From contig NZ_CP197465.1 in the NCBI RefSeq assembly GCF_052180275.1, positions 2,976,001-3,040,000 of the forward strand: DNA of 64,000 bases, written 5' to 3'. This document shows positions 56,223-64,000 of this stretch, one piece after another (the stretch's first letter is position 1; the number at the start of each line of letters is the position of its first letter). The translations under genes were made by a program, and so were the position numbers. This DNA comes from Kumtagia sp052180275. GTDB lineage: Bacteria > Pseudomonadota > Alphaproteobacteria > Rhizobiales > Rhizobiaceae. Under the pieces are notes generated by a model. It did no database searches. It was not told the origin of the DNA and saw only the letters and a list, made by a program, of their open reading frames with translations.

Positions 56223-56780
56223 TCAAGGGCGCCGTTGCCGCCAGCCGTCATGGGAGAGCCGATAGAGCTGGTGGCGCTTAAACTGGGGATGCGTGTCGGG
56301 AACGCGCGGGTGGTCGAAATCCTGGTCGCGCCGCATGCCGAGACGTTTCATCACGGCGGTGGAGCGGTCGTTGTTGCAGACCGCGAATGAGACGACCTCT
56401 TCGAGCTCGAGGCTATCGAAGGCGAAGTCGAGCAGCGCGGCTGCCCCTTCGCCGACATAACCCTTGCCCCAGAATTCCGGGGCGAGCCGCCAGCCGATCT
56501 CGAACGAACCGGCCGGCACCACCGGAACGATCTCGGCGGCATGCAGCCCGACGAAGCCGATGCATTCGCCGGTGGCAGTCAGTTCGGCCGCCATCCAACC
56601 GAAACCGTCGGCGTCGATCTCGGCGCGTATGCGGTCCATCATCCCATCGCTTTCCGCCCGGTTGCGGCGGAACGGGAAGAACGCCATCACCGTGTCGTCC
56701 GAATTGATGCGATGGAAGAGCTCGCGGTCGCGGTCCTGCCAGTTGCGGAGGATGAGACGCTCGGTGGTGAACTGGCTCAT
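56223..56780 (-). CDS. GNAT-family acetyltransferase (RimJ/RimL type)
   Basis: This 185-residue N-acetyltransferase has TERLILRNWQDRDRELFHRI at the start. In the acetyl-CoA region it has FEIGWRLAPEFWGKGYVGEG, AAALLDFAFDSLELEEVVSF and NDRSTAVMKRLGM. The substrate is unknown; relatives acetylate ribosomal proteins or small amines. Its start codon overlaps the stop region of serB by 4 bases, so it forms an operon with serB. Confidence 0.88.
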   Translation of the reverse strand: MSQFTTERLILRNWQDRDRELFHRINSDDTVMAFFPFRRNRAESDGMMDRIRAEIDADGFGWMAAELTATGECIGFVGLHAAEIVPVVPAGSFEIGWRLAPEFWGKGYVGEGAAALLDFAFDSLELEEVVSFAVCNNDRSTAVMKRLGMRRDQDFDHPRVPDTHPQFKRHQLYRLSHDGWRQRRP

Positions 56781-57664
56781 CTGACGAGATCTGCCTCGCA
56801 ATAACCCTGGATGTACAACAGGGCGGTCAGGTCGCCATGGTCGATACGGATGCGCGCCTGTTCGGCGACCGCCGGCTTGGCATGCAGGGCGACGCCGGCG
56901 CCGGCGGCGGCCAGCATGTCGAGATCGTTGGCGCCGTCGCCGACGGCGATGGCATCGGATGCCGTGAAGCCCAGGCGCGTCGCGATCTCGGCAAGTGCCG
57001 TGGCCTTGGCCTCGCGGCCGAGGATGGGCTCGGCGACTTTGCCGGTCAGCCTGCCATCGGCTTCCAGCAGAATGTTGGCCCGGTTCTCGTCGAAGCCGAG
57101 CTTTTCGGCTATGCGCGCAGTGAAAGCGGTGAAGCCACCGGATACCAACGCCGTCCAGGCGCCATTGCGGCGCATGGTGGCGACGAGTTGAGTTCCACCG
57201 GAAGCTAGCGTCAGCCGGTTGGCGACGATGCGGTCGATGACGGCGGCGTCGAGTCCGTTCAGCAGGGCGACGCGCTCGCGCAGCGCCGGTTCGAAGGCGA
57301 TCTCGCCATTCATCGAACGCGCTGTGATCGCCGCGACATGCTGCTTCAAGCCGACTTCGTCGGCCAGTTCGTCGATGCACTCCTGGTCGATCATGGTGGA
57401 ATCCATGTCGGCCAACAGCAGCTTCTTCCTGCGGCCCTCCGCGGGCTGGATGACGAGATCGATTCTTGCGGATGCCAGGTCGGCTCGCAGCCCGGATGCC
57501 GGGCCGCTCGCATCGAAACCGTCGGGCAAGGTGAGGTCGCAGGCGATGCCGTCCGCCAGCCAGCGCGAATCGGTTGCCTTCAACGCGCGCGATGCCATAT
57601 CCAGCAGCGCAGGTTTTACGGCGCGTTCAGCCGGGTGCGAGATCAGCGTGGCGACGAGCGACAT
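56777..57664 (-). CDS. serB: Phosphoserine phosphatase
   Basis: This 295-residue HAD-superfamily enzyme performs the last step of serine biosynthesis. An N-terminal ACT-like domain of about 85 residues is followed by LLADMDSTMIDQECIDELAD (DxDST nucleophile motif), ALVSGGFTAFT, and VGDGANDLDMLAAAGAGVAL. The start codon ATG on the minus strand (57662-57664) shares two bases with the miaA start codon. Confidence 0.95.
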   Translation of the reverse strand: MSLVATLISHPAERAVKPALLDMASRALKATDSRWLADGIACDLTLPDGFDASGPASGLRADLASARIDLVIQPAEGRRKKLLLADMDSTMIDQECIDELADEVGLKQHVAAITARSMNGEIAFEPALRERVALLNGLDAAVIDRIVANRLTLASGGTQLVATMRRNGAWTALVSGGFTAFTARIAEKLGFDENRANILLEADGRLTGKVAEPILGREAKATALAEIATRLGFTASDAIAVGDGANDLDMLAAAGAGVALHAKPAVAEQARIRIDHGDLTALLYIQGYCEADLVR

Positions 57665-58637
57665 GGAAGAGTCCGTTCGGGATGAGGGCCGGGGACGGCT
57701 GAAGAATGCGATCCTGATAGCCGGGCCGACCGCCAGCGGCAAGTCGGCGATGGCGCTGGACATCGCCGAGCGTGTCGGTGGGGCGATCGTCAACACCGAT
57801 TCCATGCAGGGCTATTCGGTGCTCGACGTGCTGTCGGCGCGTCCCTCCGAAGTGGAACTCAAGCGGGTGCCGCATCACCTCTACGGACACGTCCATCCCT
57901 CCACGCCCTATTCGACCGGCGCCTGGCTGCGCGACGTCATGCGGCTGATTGACAGTGGTGCGCTTGCGGGGCGCAGGCCGGTTTTCGTCGGCGGGACGGG
58001 GCTGTATTTCCGGGCGCTGCTGCAAGGCCTGTCGGAAATGCCCGAGATTCCGCAGAACGTCCGCGACCGCTGGCGCTACGAATTGATGGAGCAGGGGCCG
58101 CAACGCCTCCACCGGCTCCTGATGCGGGAGGATCCGGCGACCGCGTCCGGGCTGCGGCCGTCCGATGGCCAGCGGATCGTCCGGGCGCTGGAGGTGCTGG
58201 AAAGCTCGGGAAAGCCTCTGCGGGAGTGGCAGGCGGTGGAGGGGCAACCGCTGGTCGATCATGGCAGCGCGCGCCTCTTTGTCATCGAACCCGACCGGGC
58301 GGAGCTTGTCCGGCGCATTGACGAGCGTTTCGACCGCATGCTGGAGCGCGGGGCGCGCGAAGAGGTGGCGAAGCTGACTAAACTCGGCCTCGATCCCGCG
58401 TTGCCGGCGGTGAAGGCGATTGGCGTGCGGGAACTTTCGGCGGCGGCAACGGGAGAGATTTCGGAGCAGGAAGCAATCCTTCGCGCAAAGATTGCAACCC
58501 GGCAGTATGCGAAACGCCAATCGACATGGTTTCGCAACCAGTTCGGGCCGGAATGGCAGAGAATTCAAGCGGTAAACGGCGGATTCGAAGGTAAGGATCC
58601 AGACATTTGTCGGCACCTATGGTTACCTGACGTTTAA
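57663..58637 (+). CDS. miaA: tRNA dimethylallyltransferase
   Basis: This 324-residue enzyme adds the dimethylallyl group to A37 of tRNAs that read UNN codons. Marks: ILIAGPTASGKSAMALDIA (P-loop), VNTDSMQGYSVLDVLSARP, VPHHLYGHVHP, FVGGTGLYFRALLQGL, and RQYAKRQSTWFRNQF near the end. The only good start in front of the P-loop is the ATG at 57663, which overlaps the divergent serB start codon. Confidence 0.95.
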   Translation: MEESVRDEGRGRLKNAILIAGPTASGKSAMALDIAERVGGAIVNTDSMQGYSVLDVLSARPSEVELKRVPHHLYGHVHPSTPYSTGAWLRDVMRLIDSGALAGRRPVFVGGTGLYFRALLQGLSEMPEIPQNVRDRWRYELMEQGPQRLHRLLMREDPATASGLRPSDGQRIVRALEVLESSGKPLREWQAVEGQPLVDHGSARLFVIEPDRAELVRRIDERFDRMLERGAREEVAKLTKLGLDPALPAVKAIGVRELSAAATGEISEQEAILRAKIATRQYAKRQSTWFRNQFGPEWQRIQAVNGGFEGKDPDICRHLWLPDV

Positions 58638-58720
58638 GTCATTGTTCACGTCACGGTTGTCGATATTAACGCTCCGTAAGGTCGAAGCTGCGATAAGTCC
58701 GCCGCAGGGTGCGGAGAGCA

Positions 58721-59515
58721 ATGCGGTTCCACAAATCCGAATCGGCCTTCATCGTTTTCATCGTCGTGATCCTTGCGGCCGGTGTGGTGGTTCTGCACGC
58801 TTATGACGTGCTTCAGGACAGCCCGCGGGTGCTGGCCGGCGACGAAAACGTGGCAGCGCATTTCGCTTATCTCGGGCACCTGCTGTTTGCGACGGGCGTG
58901 CTGATCGCCACCGCGCTGTTCTTCGGCGTCTTCTTCATCTACCCGCTGATCCGCACGCAGGTGAAGGAAGAGGGAAAACTGCGTGCCATGACCAAGTCGC
59001 TGAGCGACCGCTCGGTGACACTCGAGCAGGCGGCGCTGACCGATGCGCTGACCGGCATGCAGAACCGGCGCTACTTCGACGAGGCGCTCAAGGAATATCT
59101 CGACGAGTTCAGCAAGATCGACAAGCCGGTCGGGCTGATGATCTTCGACCTCGATCATTTCAAGCAGGTCAACGACACGCACGGCCATGATGTCGGCGAC
59201 GAAGTGCTGCGTGCCGTTGCCGGCTGCCTGAAGGACATGACGCGCTATCACGACGTCGTGGCGCGGCTGGGCGGTGAGGAGTTCGCCGTGGTCGCACCGA
59301 ACATGGACGTCGAAATGCTGACGCGGCTGGCGGAGCGTATCCGCAAGGGCATCGCCACCATGCCGATCATGTCGGGCAATGTGCGGTTGAGGATAACGTC
59401 CAGCGTCGGGCTGGCGGTCTGGGACCACAAGGAAAGCGCTGAGGATTTCTTCCGCCGCGCCGACCAGCAGCTTTACCAGGCGAAGAAACAGGGCCGCAAT
59501 CGCGTCAGCGCTTGA
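58721..59515 (+). CDS. Membrane-bound diguanylate cyclase
   Basis: The protein has 264 residues. Two membrane segments (SAFIVFIVVILAAGVVVLHAY split at V; LLFATGVLIATALFFGVFFI) enclose a short periplasmic loop. A helix leads to a GGDEF domain with LTDALTGMQNRRYF, MIFDLDHFKQVNDTHGHDVGD and the active site GGEEF at residues 184-188. It makes cyclic di-GMP. No RxxD inhibitory site is seen at the usual place. The start could also be the GTG at 58709. Confidence 0.92.
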   Translation: MRFHKSESAFIVFIVVILAAGVVVLHAYDVLQDSPRVLAGDENVAAHFAYLGHLLFATGVLIATALFFGVFFIYPLIRTQVKEEGKLRAMTKSLSDRSVTLEQAALTDALTGMQNRRYFDEALKEYLDEFSKIDKPVGLMIFDLDHFKQVNDTHGHDVGDEVLRAVAGCLKDMTRYHDVVARLGGEEFAVVAPNMDVEMLTRLAERIRKGIATMPIMSGNVRLRITSSVGLAVWDHKESAEDFFRRADQQLYQAKKQGRNRVSA

Positions 59516-59629
59516 GAGACCTTGAACGGTTGACGCCGTATGCGCAGTGCGTTGGATCACGTCTTGCAGCGCCAGGCGTCTGCACCAGCGGCCACAATCC
59601 CCGAATGCAGCGCTGCCGAGCCGGCCAGC

Positions 59630-61462
59630 CTATCGGCGCAGTCCGAAACTGGTGTTGCGAAATTCGCCGCGCTGCTCTTCGCGCGGCGCCGGCTGCGTGG
59701 ACGGCGGTTCGGGGAAGGGCGCCCTGCGGTAGCCGGGATCGCCGGCCTGCCGCGTCGGATCGGCCGGCTCGGCGGAAGCCAAGGACGCCGCCGCGGGCCG
59801 CTGCTGGTTGCGAAGCCGGTCGACGATCATCGCCAGGTCGACCTCGCCGCCGACGCCGGCCACGACATCGGCCTCGTGATGTTTTCCGGCGCCTGGAATG
59901 CGATCGGGCGCCAGCCTTTCGAACTTGAACCGCATGGTGGTGGCGATGCCGTCGCCGAAGGCGATCGCCTCGCGCTGGCCCATCGACGACAGGAAGGAGA
60001 GGGTCGACGCGGATGAGTCGGCGATCGCCGAACGGATGATTGCCTGGTCCTGCTCGTTGGCAAGGCGCATCGCGAAGACCGTCGAGCATTGCGACAGGAT
60101 CGTCGGGTCCAGTTCGCCCGGGCGCTGGGTGACGACGCCGAGGAAGCAGCCATATTTGCGGCCTTCCTTGGCGATGCGCGACAGAGCATGGCGCGTCGGC
60201 GCAAAGCCGAGGTTCGGGTCGGACGGCATGTAGCGATGCGCTTCTTCGCACATCAGCAGCAGGCGAAGCTTGCCTTCGCTCCACAGCGCGAGGTCGAAGG
60301 CGAGGCGCGCCAGCACCGAGCAGACCGAATTGACGACCTCGGAAGGCAGGCCGGCCATCTCGAAGCAAGTCACCGGACGGCCGTTGTGCGGCACGCGGAA
60401 AATCTTGCCGATGGTCTCGTGGATGGAATCCTCGATCAGACGCGACGCGAACATGAAGCGGTAGCGCGGGTCGGCGATGGCCGATTCGATGCGCGTGCGC
60501 AGGGCCTTGAGGGCGGGGCGGTCGGTCTTGCTATCCAGCAGGCCCATCCGCTCGTCGATCAGCCGGATCAGGTCGGCGATGCGGTAGGGCACCGGGAGGT
60601 CGGCCGTCATTGAATCCTGGCCGCGCCGGACGATCGTGCCGGAATTTGTGCTCTTGTAGGCGCTCTTGGCAATCGGGATGAGGTCGCGCAATACGTCGAG
60701 TTCTTCCGGCACGACCTCGCGCCCGCGGAACAGGACTTCGGCCAGTTCCTCCAGCCGGAACAGCCAGAAGGGCAGTTCAAGGCTACCGGTGTCGATGCGG
60801 TAGCTGTATTCCGGCAGGGCGCTGGCGAATTCGTTGTGCGGGTCGAGGATGAGGACGCGCAGGTCCGGCCGCGCCTCGATGGTCTTGCGAAGCAGCAGCG
60901 AGACGGCGGTCGATTTGCCGACGCCGGTGGTGCCGACGACGGCGAAATGGCGCGCCAGCGTGTCGTCGATGGCGATGCAGGCATCTATGCTCTCATCCTG
61001 CGACAGCGAGCCGACGGTGACGGAGCGACGGCCGGCGAGGTCGTAGACGGCCTGCAGATCGCGGGTGCGGATACGATGGGCGACCGCGCCGATGTGCGGA
61101 TACTGCGTGATGCCGCGATCGAAAGTCCCGGAGGCGGACGGAAGACCGTCGCGCACCTCGCCGATCAGTTCGACACTGACCTCGATGGCATTCTGGTCTC
61201 CGGGGTTCCAGTGACGGTCGGCCTTGCCGATGGCGTAGACGAGGCCGACGGTACGGATCGGGCCGAGATTGATGGAGATCATCTTGCCGACGGTCCACAT
61301 GCCGGTAATCGCGCCGTCCTCGTCGTCGGCGAAAGCGGCGATCGTCGCCCTGGCGCCATCGCATTGAACGACATGGCCGAGTATGCGCTTGTCGTTCTGG
61401 GCAGCGTCGCGCCGTTCCTGCACCGTGTCTTCCCCGGCGGATCGATCCCGCTCTACAAACAT
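59630..61462 (-). CDS. HerA-family ATPase/helicase
   Basis: The protein has 610 residues. An N-terminal HAS-barrel-like beta domain (RILGHVVQCDGARATIAAF, GKMISINLGPIRTVGLVY) precedes a DUF87/HerA ATPase with Walker A HFAVVGTTGVGKSTAVSLLL, Walker B LLLMCEEAHRYMP and a sensor VVTQRPGELDPTIL. The Pro-rich C-terminus is likely disordered. HerA proteins translocate DNA, usually with a NurA nuclease; no nurA is adjacent, so it is unlikely to be part of a local defence operon. The orthologue is common in rhizobial chromosomes. Confidence 0.88.
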   Translation of the reverse strand: MFVERDRSAGEDTVQERRDAAQNDKRILGHVVQCDGARATIAAFADDEDGAITGMWTVGKMISINLGPIRTVGLVYAIGKADRHWNPGDQNAIEVSVELIGEVRDGLPSASGTFDRGITQYPHIGAVAHRIRTRDLQAVYDLAGRRSVTVGSLSQDESIDACIAIDDTLARHFAVVGTTGVGKSTAVSLLLRKTIEARPDLRVLILDPHNEFASALPEYSYRIDTGSLELPFWLFRLEELAEVLFRGREVVPEELDVLRDLIPIAKSAYKSTNSGTIVRRGQDSMTADLPVPYRIADLIRLIDERMGLLDSKTDRPALKALRTRIESAIADPRYRFMFASRLIEDSIHETIGKIFRVPHNGRPVTCFEMAGLPSEVVNSVCSVLARLAFDLALWSEGKLRLLLMCEEAHRYMPSDPNLGFAPTRHALSRIAKEGRKYGCFLGVVTQRPGELDPTILSQCSTVFAMRLANEQDQAIIRSAIADSSASTLSFLSSMGQREAIAFGDGIATTMRFKFERLAPDRIPGAGKHHEADVVAGVGGEVDLAMIVDRLRNQQRPAAASLASAEPADPTRQAGDPGYRRAPFPEPPSTQPAPREEQRGEFRNTSFGLRR

Positions 61463-61676
61463 TCAGGCTGGCGCCCCGGTTTCCAAATCCAAGTCAACCA
61501 TAGCTTGGCTGGGTTAAGGTCGCGTGTGGCGTGATGGTTTCGGGAGACTTAATGACCACAGTACAGGTTTCGATATCGACTGAGTGGGTTTCAGCAGTGG
61601 GCAACCAAGCTGAATGACCCCTACGGGAGCGGCGTTCTAAGTCCTGCTGCCTCGTCCAACGGGGGCCAGCTTCCTT

Positions 61677-63581
61677 TCACATGTCATCGGCCTCACTATC
61701 GTCGGGACGAACAGTTTCGAGCGAGATGGGTTCACCGATGGTCTGCAGCATGGGCTTGCATCGCACGCGCTGGGCGACTGCCCAGTTGCTGAACTCGAAC
61801 GTCTGGTACCAACCCTCGAGGTCTTCGAGCCCGAACTCGTCCACGAAGCCCTTTGCGAAGTGGTCGGTATAACCTTCACGAAATGACGGCCGGAACCTGG
61901 GGTTCAATTTCTGGCTATCCGATATGTTTGTCGCACCGCTACCCATGGCGCCGGTCTCTGCCAGTCCGAAAGAACCCTTGGCCAGTCCGACAATCGGATT
62001 CTTGAGCTCGCGAGCGCATTGGATTCTGAAGGTCAGTTCGCCCACCAATTCAGGCGTGCCGACAATTCGAACAGGGACGCCTGTATCTTCCACGTCAAAA
62101 CCCAGTGCCTCAATCATGGTCAGCGTCGTCGAAACGCAGACCGGCGAAATCCGCAAGGGCGGCACCATTGCCCGGAAACTGACAAGGATGAAATTACCAC
62201 GAAAGAAAGCTTCTCCCATATGCGTGGGGAACCAGTTCTTCCGCAAAACCTGCACGTGGTAGCGAGCGTAGGCCATATAGATGGCTGCCATCATGGTGCC
62301 GTTGGCCGTGGGATGGCGGTCACCAGCTCTAGGGTGAGGTTCCTTCGCCTTTCCAAAATGCGGGAAGGGATAATCCGGCGCCGCCAGGAAGTAATCCGCG
62401 TCGCTGAGCGCCATCGACAACTGAGCCCCGGCGGTCTGCCGGCGCGGCGAACCATAGGCGCCGGACACCTGCGTAGCGATCCAAGGGGCGGGCAGTTCGG
62501 AACCCGTGACCTCTTTCGCCCAGGAATTCACTTTCTGACGGAAAGCCCGATGGTCCGTCATATATTGGCCGGCCAGGGTACTGCTGCCCTCATTGCTTTG
62601 TCCGTGCCGTTCGAACGTGATCGAATGACCGGAAGGCAAGTCCGGAAACTCGACCCGCGACATGTCATAGGCTTTCCGAATGGCATCCTTGGTGCGATCT
62701 ATAGAAGGCGGGCCGGATATCTGTTCAAGGCTGACTTCTTTTCGGGCTACGTTCACTGCCACATCAAAGTCCGCAAACGTTGCTTGCGTAGAATCTCCTT
62801 GAACCCTGCGATGTTCATCAAACAACTGTTCGAATGTAATGCACGCTGTGGGAAGAGGGGTCGCTCCCCGGGCCTTCGGATGATAGTCGCCGGATATTCG
62901 CTGTTCATCGGAGAATTGAACATCGTTTCGGACCAGTGTCTCCGTCAGCGGCGTAAGCTCTGCACTGCCGTAGTGATGATAAGATGGCCCATCTCCATGG
63001 CAGCGCTCGGCCCAGCCAAGCATTTGGGCGCGATAGGTTACATCCTTGAGGGCTATGTCCGGCACCATATTGAGACGTGTAGCGCTCGCGCTTCCAGCCA
63101 TGAACGATTGGCCGACGCCAAGCGCTACACGGGCTCCGGACAGCGCCGAAACCACTGCCTCGACCGACTCTGACATAAGATCTGAAGACCGAAGTGTTGC
63201 GGCCAGATCGATGGCCTTTATCTCGTCCTCGCTGAACTCTCCCGCGGTTTGAGGTGTCAGCCAGCCTGCTCTTTCGGCTACCAATCCGGCAGATTTCGAG
63301 GCCGATGCCGCAGATCTTTGGGTGCTTTTTGAAGATTCTTGTACAGATTTTACCGTTCTGTCTATGGATTTCACCGTTTTATCTGCGAATTTCACCGTTT
63401 TTTCTATAGTTTTAACAAACCCCTCGGTAGATTCCGCCTTTTGCAATGAACGACTTGCTTTTCTTTTCAGAACCAATAATTTTCTATTTACCAAAAATAC
63501 ATAATAGAGCGTGGTTGTCACCATAATGATAGTGGCTATTGAAAGATAGCCGAGAACCGTCATGAGCTTGTCCGAATCCAT
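61677..63581 (-). CDS. Membrane-anchored coiled-coil SGNH-like protein
   Basis: This 634-residue protein has one N-terminal membrane segment (LSIATIIMVTTTLYYVFLV) and a short basic stretch. A coiled coil of near-identical heptads follows (KTVKFAD, KTVKSID, RTVKSVQ), encoded by a 21-bp tandem repeat at 63346-63408. The globular part contains ALGVGQSFMAG, like the GQS nucleophile block of sialate-esterase-type SGNH enzymes, an ERHGQSNEGS block and GDRHPTANGTMMAA, a D-x-H-P catalytic block. No family is certain. Base composition is AT-richer than HerA upstream, which suggests acquisition. A role in modifying or sensing surface polysaccharide is a guess. Confidence 0.6.
   Translation of the reverse strand: MDSDKLMTVLGYLSIATIIMVTTTLYYVFLVNRKLLVLKRKASRSLQKAESTEGFVKTIEKTVKFADKTVKSIDRTVKSVQESSKSTQRSAASASKSAGLVAERAGWLTPQTAGEFSEDEIKAIDLAATLRSSDLMSESVEAVVSALSGARVALGVGQSFMAGSASATRLNMVPDIALKDVTYRAQMLGWAERCHGDGPSYHHYGSAELTPLTETLVRNDVQFSDEQRISGDYHPKARGATPLPTACITFEQLFDEHRRVQGDSTQATFADFDVAVNVARKEVSLEQISGPPSIDRTKDAIRKAYDMSRVEFPDLPSGHSITFERHGQSNEGSSTLAGQYMTDHRAFRQKVNSWAKEVTGSELPAPWIATQVSGAYGSPRRQTAGAQLSMALSDADYFLAAPDYPFPHFGKAKEPHPRAGDRHPTANGTMMAAIYMAYARYHVQVLRKNWFPTHMGEAFFRGNFILVSFRAMVPPLRISPVCVSTTLTMIEALGFDVEDTGVPVRIVGTPELVGELTFRIQCARELKNPIVGLAKGSFGLAETGAMGSGATNISDSQKLNPRFRPSFREGYTDHFAKGFVDEFGLEDLEGWYQTFEFSNWAVAQRVRCKPMLQTIGEPISLETVRPDDSEADDM
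63346..63408. repeat. 21-bp tandem repeat encoding heptads
   Basis: Three consecutive 21-base units begin GATTTTACCGTTCTG, GATTTCACCGTTTTA and AATTTCACCGTTTTT. They lie within the gene at 61677-63581 and code for heptads of the form (D/E)(K/R)TVK. The unit is seven codons, so slippage would lengthen or shorten the coiled coil in frame. Confidence 0.75.
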
Positions 63582-63753
63582 GTTTCCCCCAAAATCGCCC
63601 TATTCCGAACGAACCGCAATTATAGGGATGCGCGCTGTGAGGCAACCCATCCTTTGCTCGTTTGTGCAATATGCGTGGCGGACGATTGGGGATAGCTAGT
63701 TGCGTCCAGTTTCGCTATGGGTTCGTGTTGTAAGTTCCTTTGTGGTGGGATGC

Positions 63754-64000
63754 ATGAATTCTCCTGTTGATGCGCTGCTCGTCGAGCAAAAAGTGACTCG
63801 TGCTGCCTATGGCCCTGCAGAGTTGAGATTGTACGGCGAAACGATCCATGCAGACCCCAATGCTGTCATCGATCTCTACAAGGAAATGCCGCTCGACGGA
63901 TTTCTCGCTATTCAGGCGCGCTTCGGCATCGGCAATTATGCGCTGGTGGATATAACGCCTCATCGCTGCCGTATTGTGACGGCCCCCGGCTATTGTGGGG
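63754..64000 (+). CDS. Hypothetical protein, 5' part
   Basis: An open frame starts at ATG 63754 and runs off the window end (82 residues seen). It reads NSPVDALLVEQKVTRAAYGP, then YGETIHADPNAVIDLYKEMP, LDGFLAIQARFGIGNYALVD. It has good coding character but no recognised domain. It is divergent from the SGNH-like gene with a 172-base gap and may share its regulation. Confidence 0.55.
   Translation, partial: MNSPVDALLVEQKVTRAAYGPAELRLYGETIHADPNAVIDLYKEMPLDGFLAIQARFGIGNYALVDITPHRCRIVTAPGYCG

Noticed and set aside
59630..61462. HerA as part of a defence system (HerA-DUF4297, HerA-Sir2, NurA-HerA)
   Set aside because: No nuclease, Sir2 or DUF4297 gene is adjacent, and the gene has ordinary composition; it appears to be the housekeeping rhizobial HerA.
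61551..61616. 21-codon frame behind a GGGAGA site upstream of the HerA gene
   Set aside because: Too short and without coupling or recognisable features; could be a leader peptide but cannot be supported.

Overview
The window is a GC-rich alphaproteobacterial chromosome of the Rhizobiales, most likely Mesorhizobium, Aminobacter or another Phyllobacteriaceae genus. The evidence is a circularly permuted two-piece tmRNA gene (47387-47705, minus strand) whose tag reads ANDNYAEARLAA, RIME-like mosaic palindromes between and inside genes, the alphaproteobacterial SspB, a TTAA-N7-TTAA CtrA-type box and the gene order hflK-hflC-DUF2065-degP. The genus is an inference.

Left arm (1-29147), ordinary chromosome. 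In order: the 3' end of a phosphonoacetaldehyde-type dehydrogenase, an EamA transporter, a DEAD-box helicase, a RIME1-like repeat, a broken gene (4948-5432), an AT-richer DUF4238 gene (5542-6627), uvrD/pcrA carrying an in-frame palindromic repeat insertion, msrA, a glyoxalase-like gene, an OmpA-type lipoprotein with an L,D-transpeptidase, a Tat-type phosphoesterase, a TetR-EamA operon, a dienelactone hydrolase, a LOV-domain histidine kinase with its response regulator, a thioesterase, a D-lactate/glycolate dehydrogenase, a RelE-XRE toxin-antitoxin pair, a 1354-residue AsmA protein, sspB-DUF4169-RHH, and a TetR regulator divergent from a Bcr/CflA drug exporter with an operator between them.

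Island (29148-47400). This is an 18.25 kb prophage-derived element in the 3' end of the tmRNA coding piece, bounded by a 14-bp direct repeat. Its left half is a rightward, tightly coupled operon: small DNA-binding proteins, a possible packaging site, a protein joining an M41-type metallopeptidase to a prohead-protease domain, a tail-fibre-like protein, a Mu gpN-like DNA circularisation protein and an SGNH hydrolase. Large terminase, portal, major capsid and tail tube are absent. The right half holds unknown cargo (including a DUF2806 protein), a cut-off Rha gene, an excisionase-like gene and a tyrosine integrase whose reading frame stops exactly where the catalytic tyrosine should be. I read it as a satellite-like or heavily deleted prophage that is now probably unable to excise by itself.

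Right arm (47401-64000). It holds ssrA, a DUF2853 gene, thyA, a DUF4424 gene, folA, hflK-hflC-DUF2065-degP (membrane and periplasmic quality control), an IS200-type element, an antitoxin-like small protein, a GNAT acetyltransferase, serB divergent from miaA with overlapping start codons, a diguanylate cyclase, a HerA-family ATPase, an AT-richer gene for a membrane-anchored coiled-coil SGNH-like protein, and a partial gene at the edge.

The less usual points are the metallopeptidase-prohead protease fusion, the integrase stopped at its nucleophile, the repeat-encoded insert in UvrD, an 11-bp periodic CCGGA array in the island and the anchored SGNH protein with a 21-bp heptad repeat.
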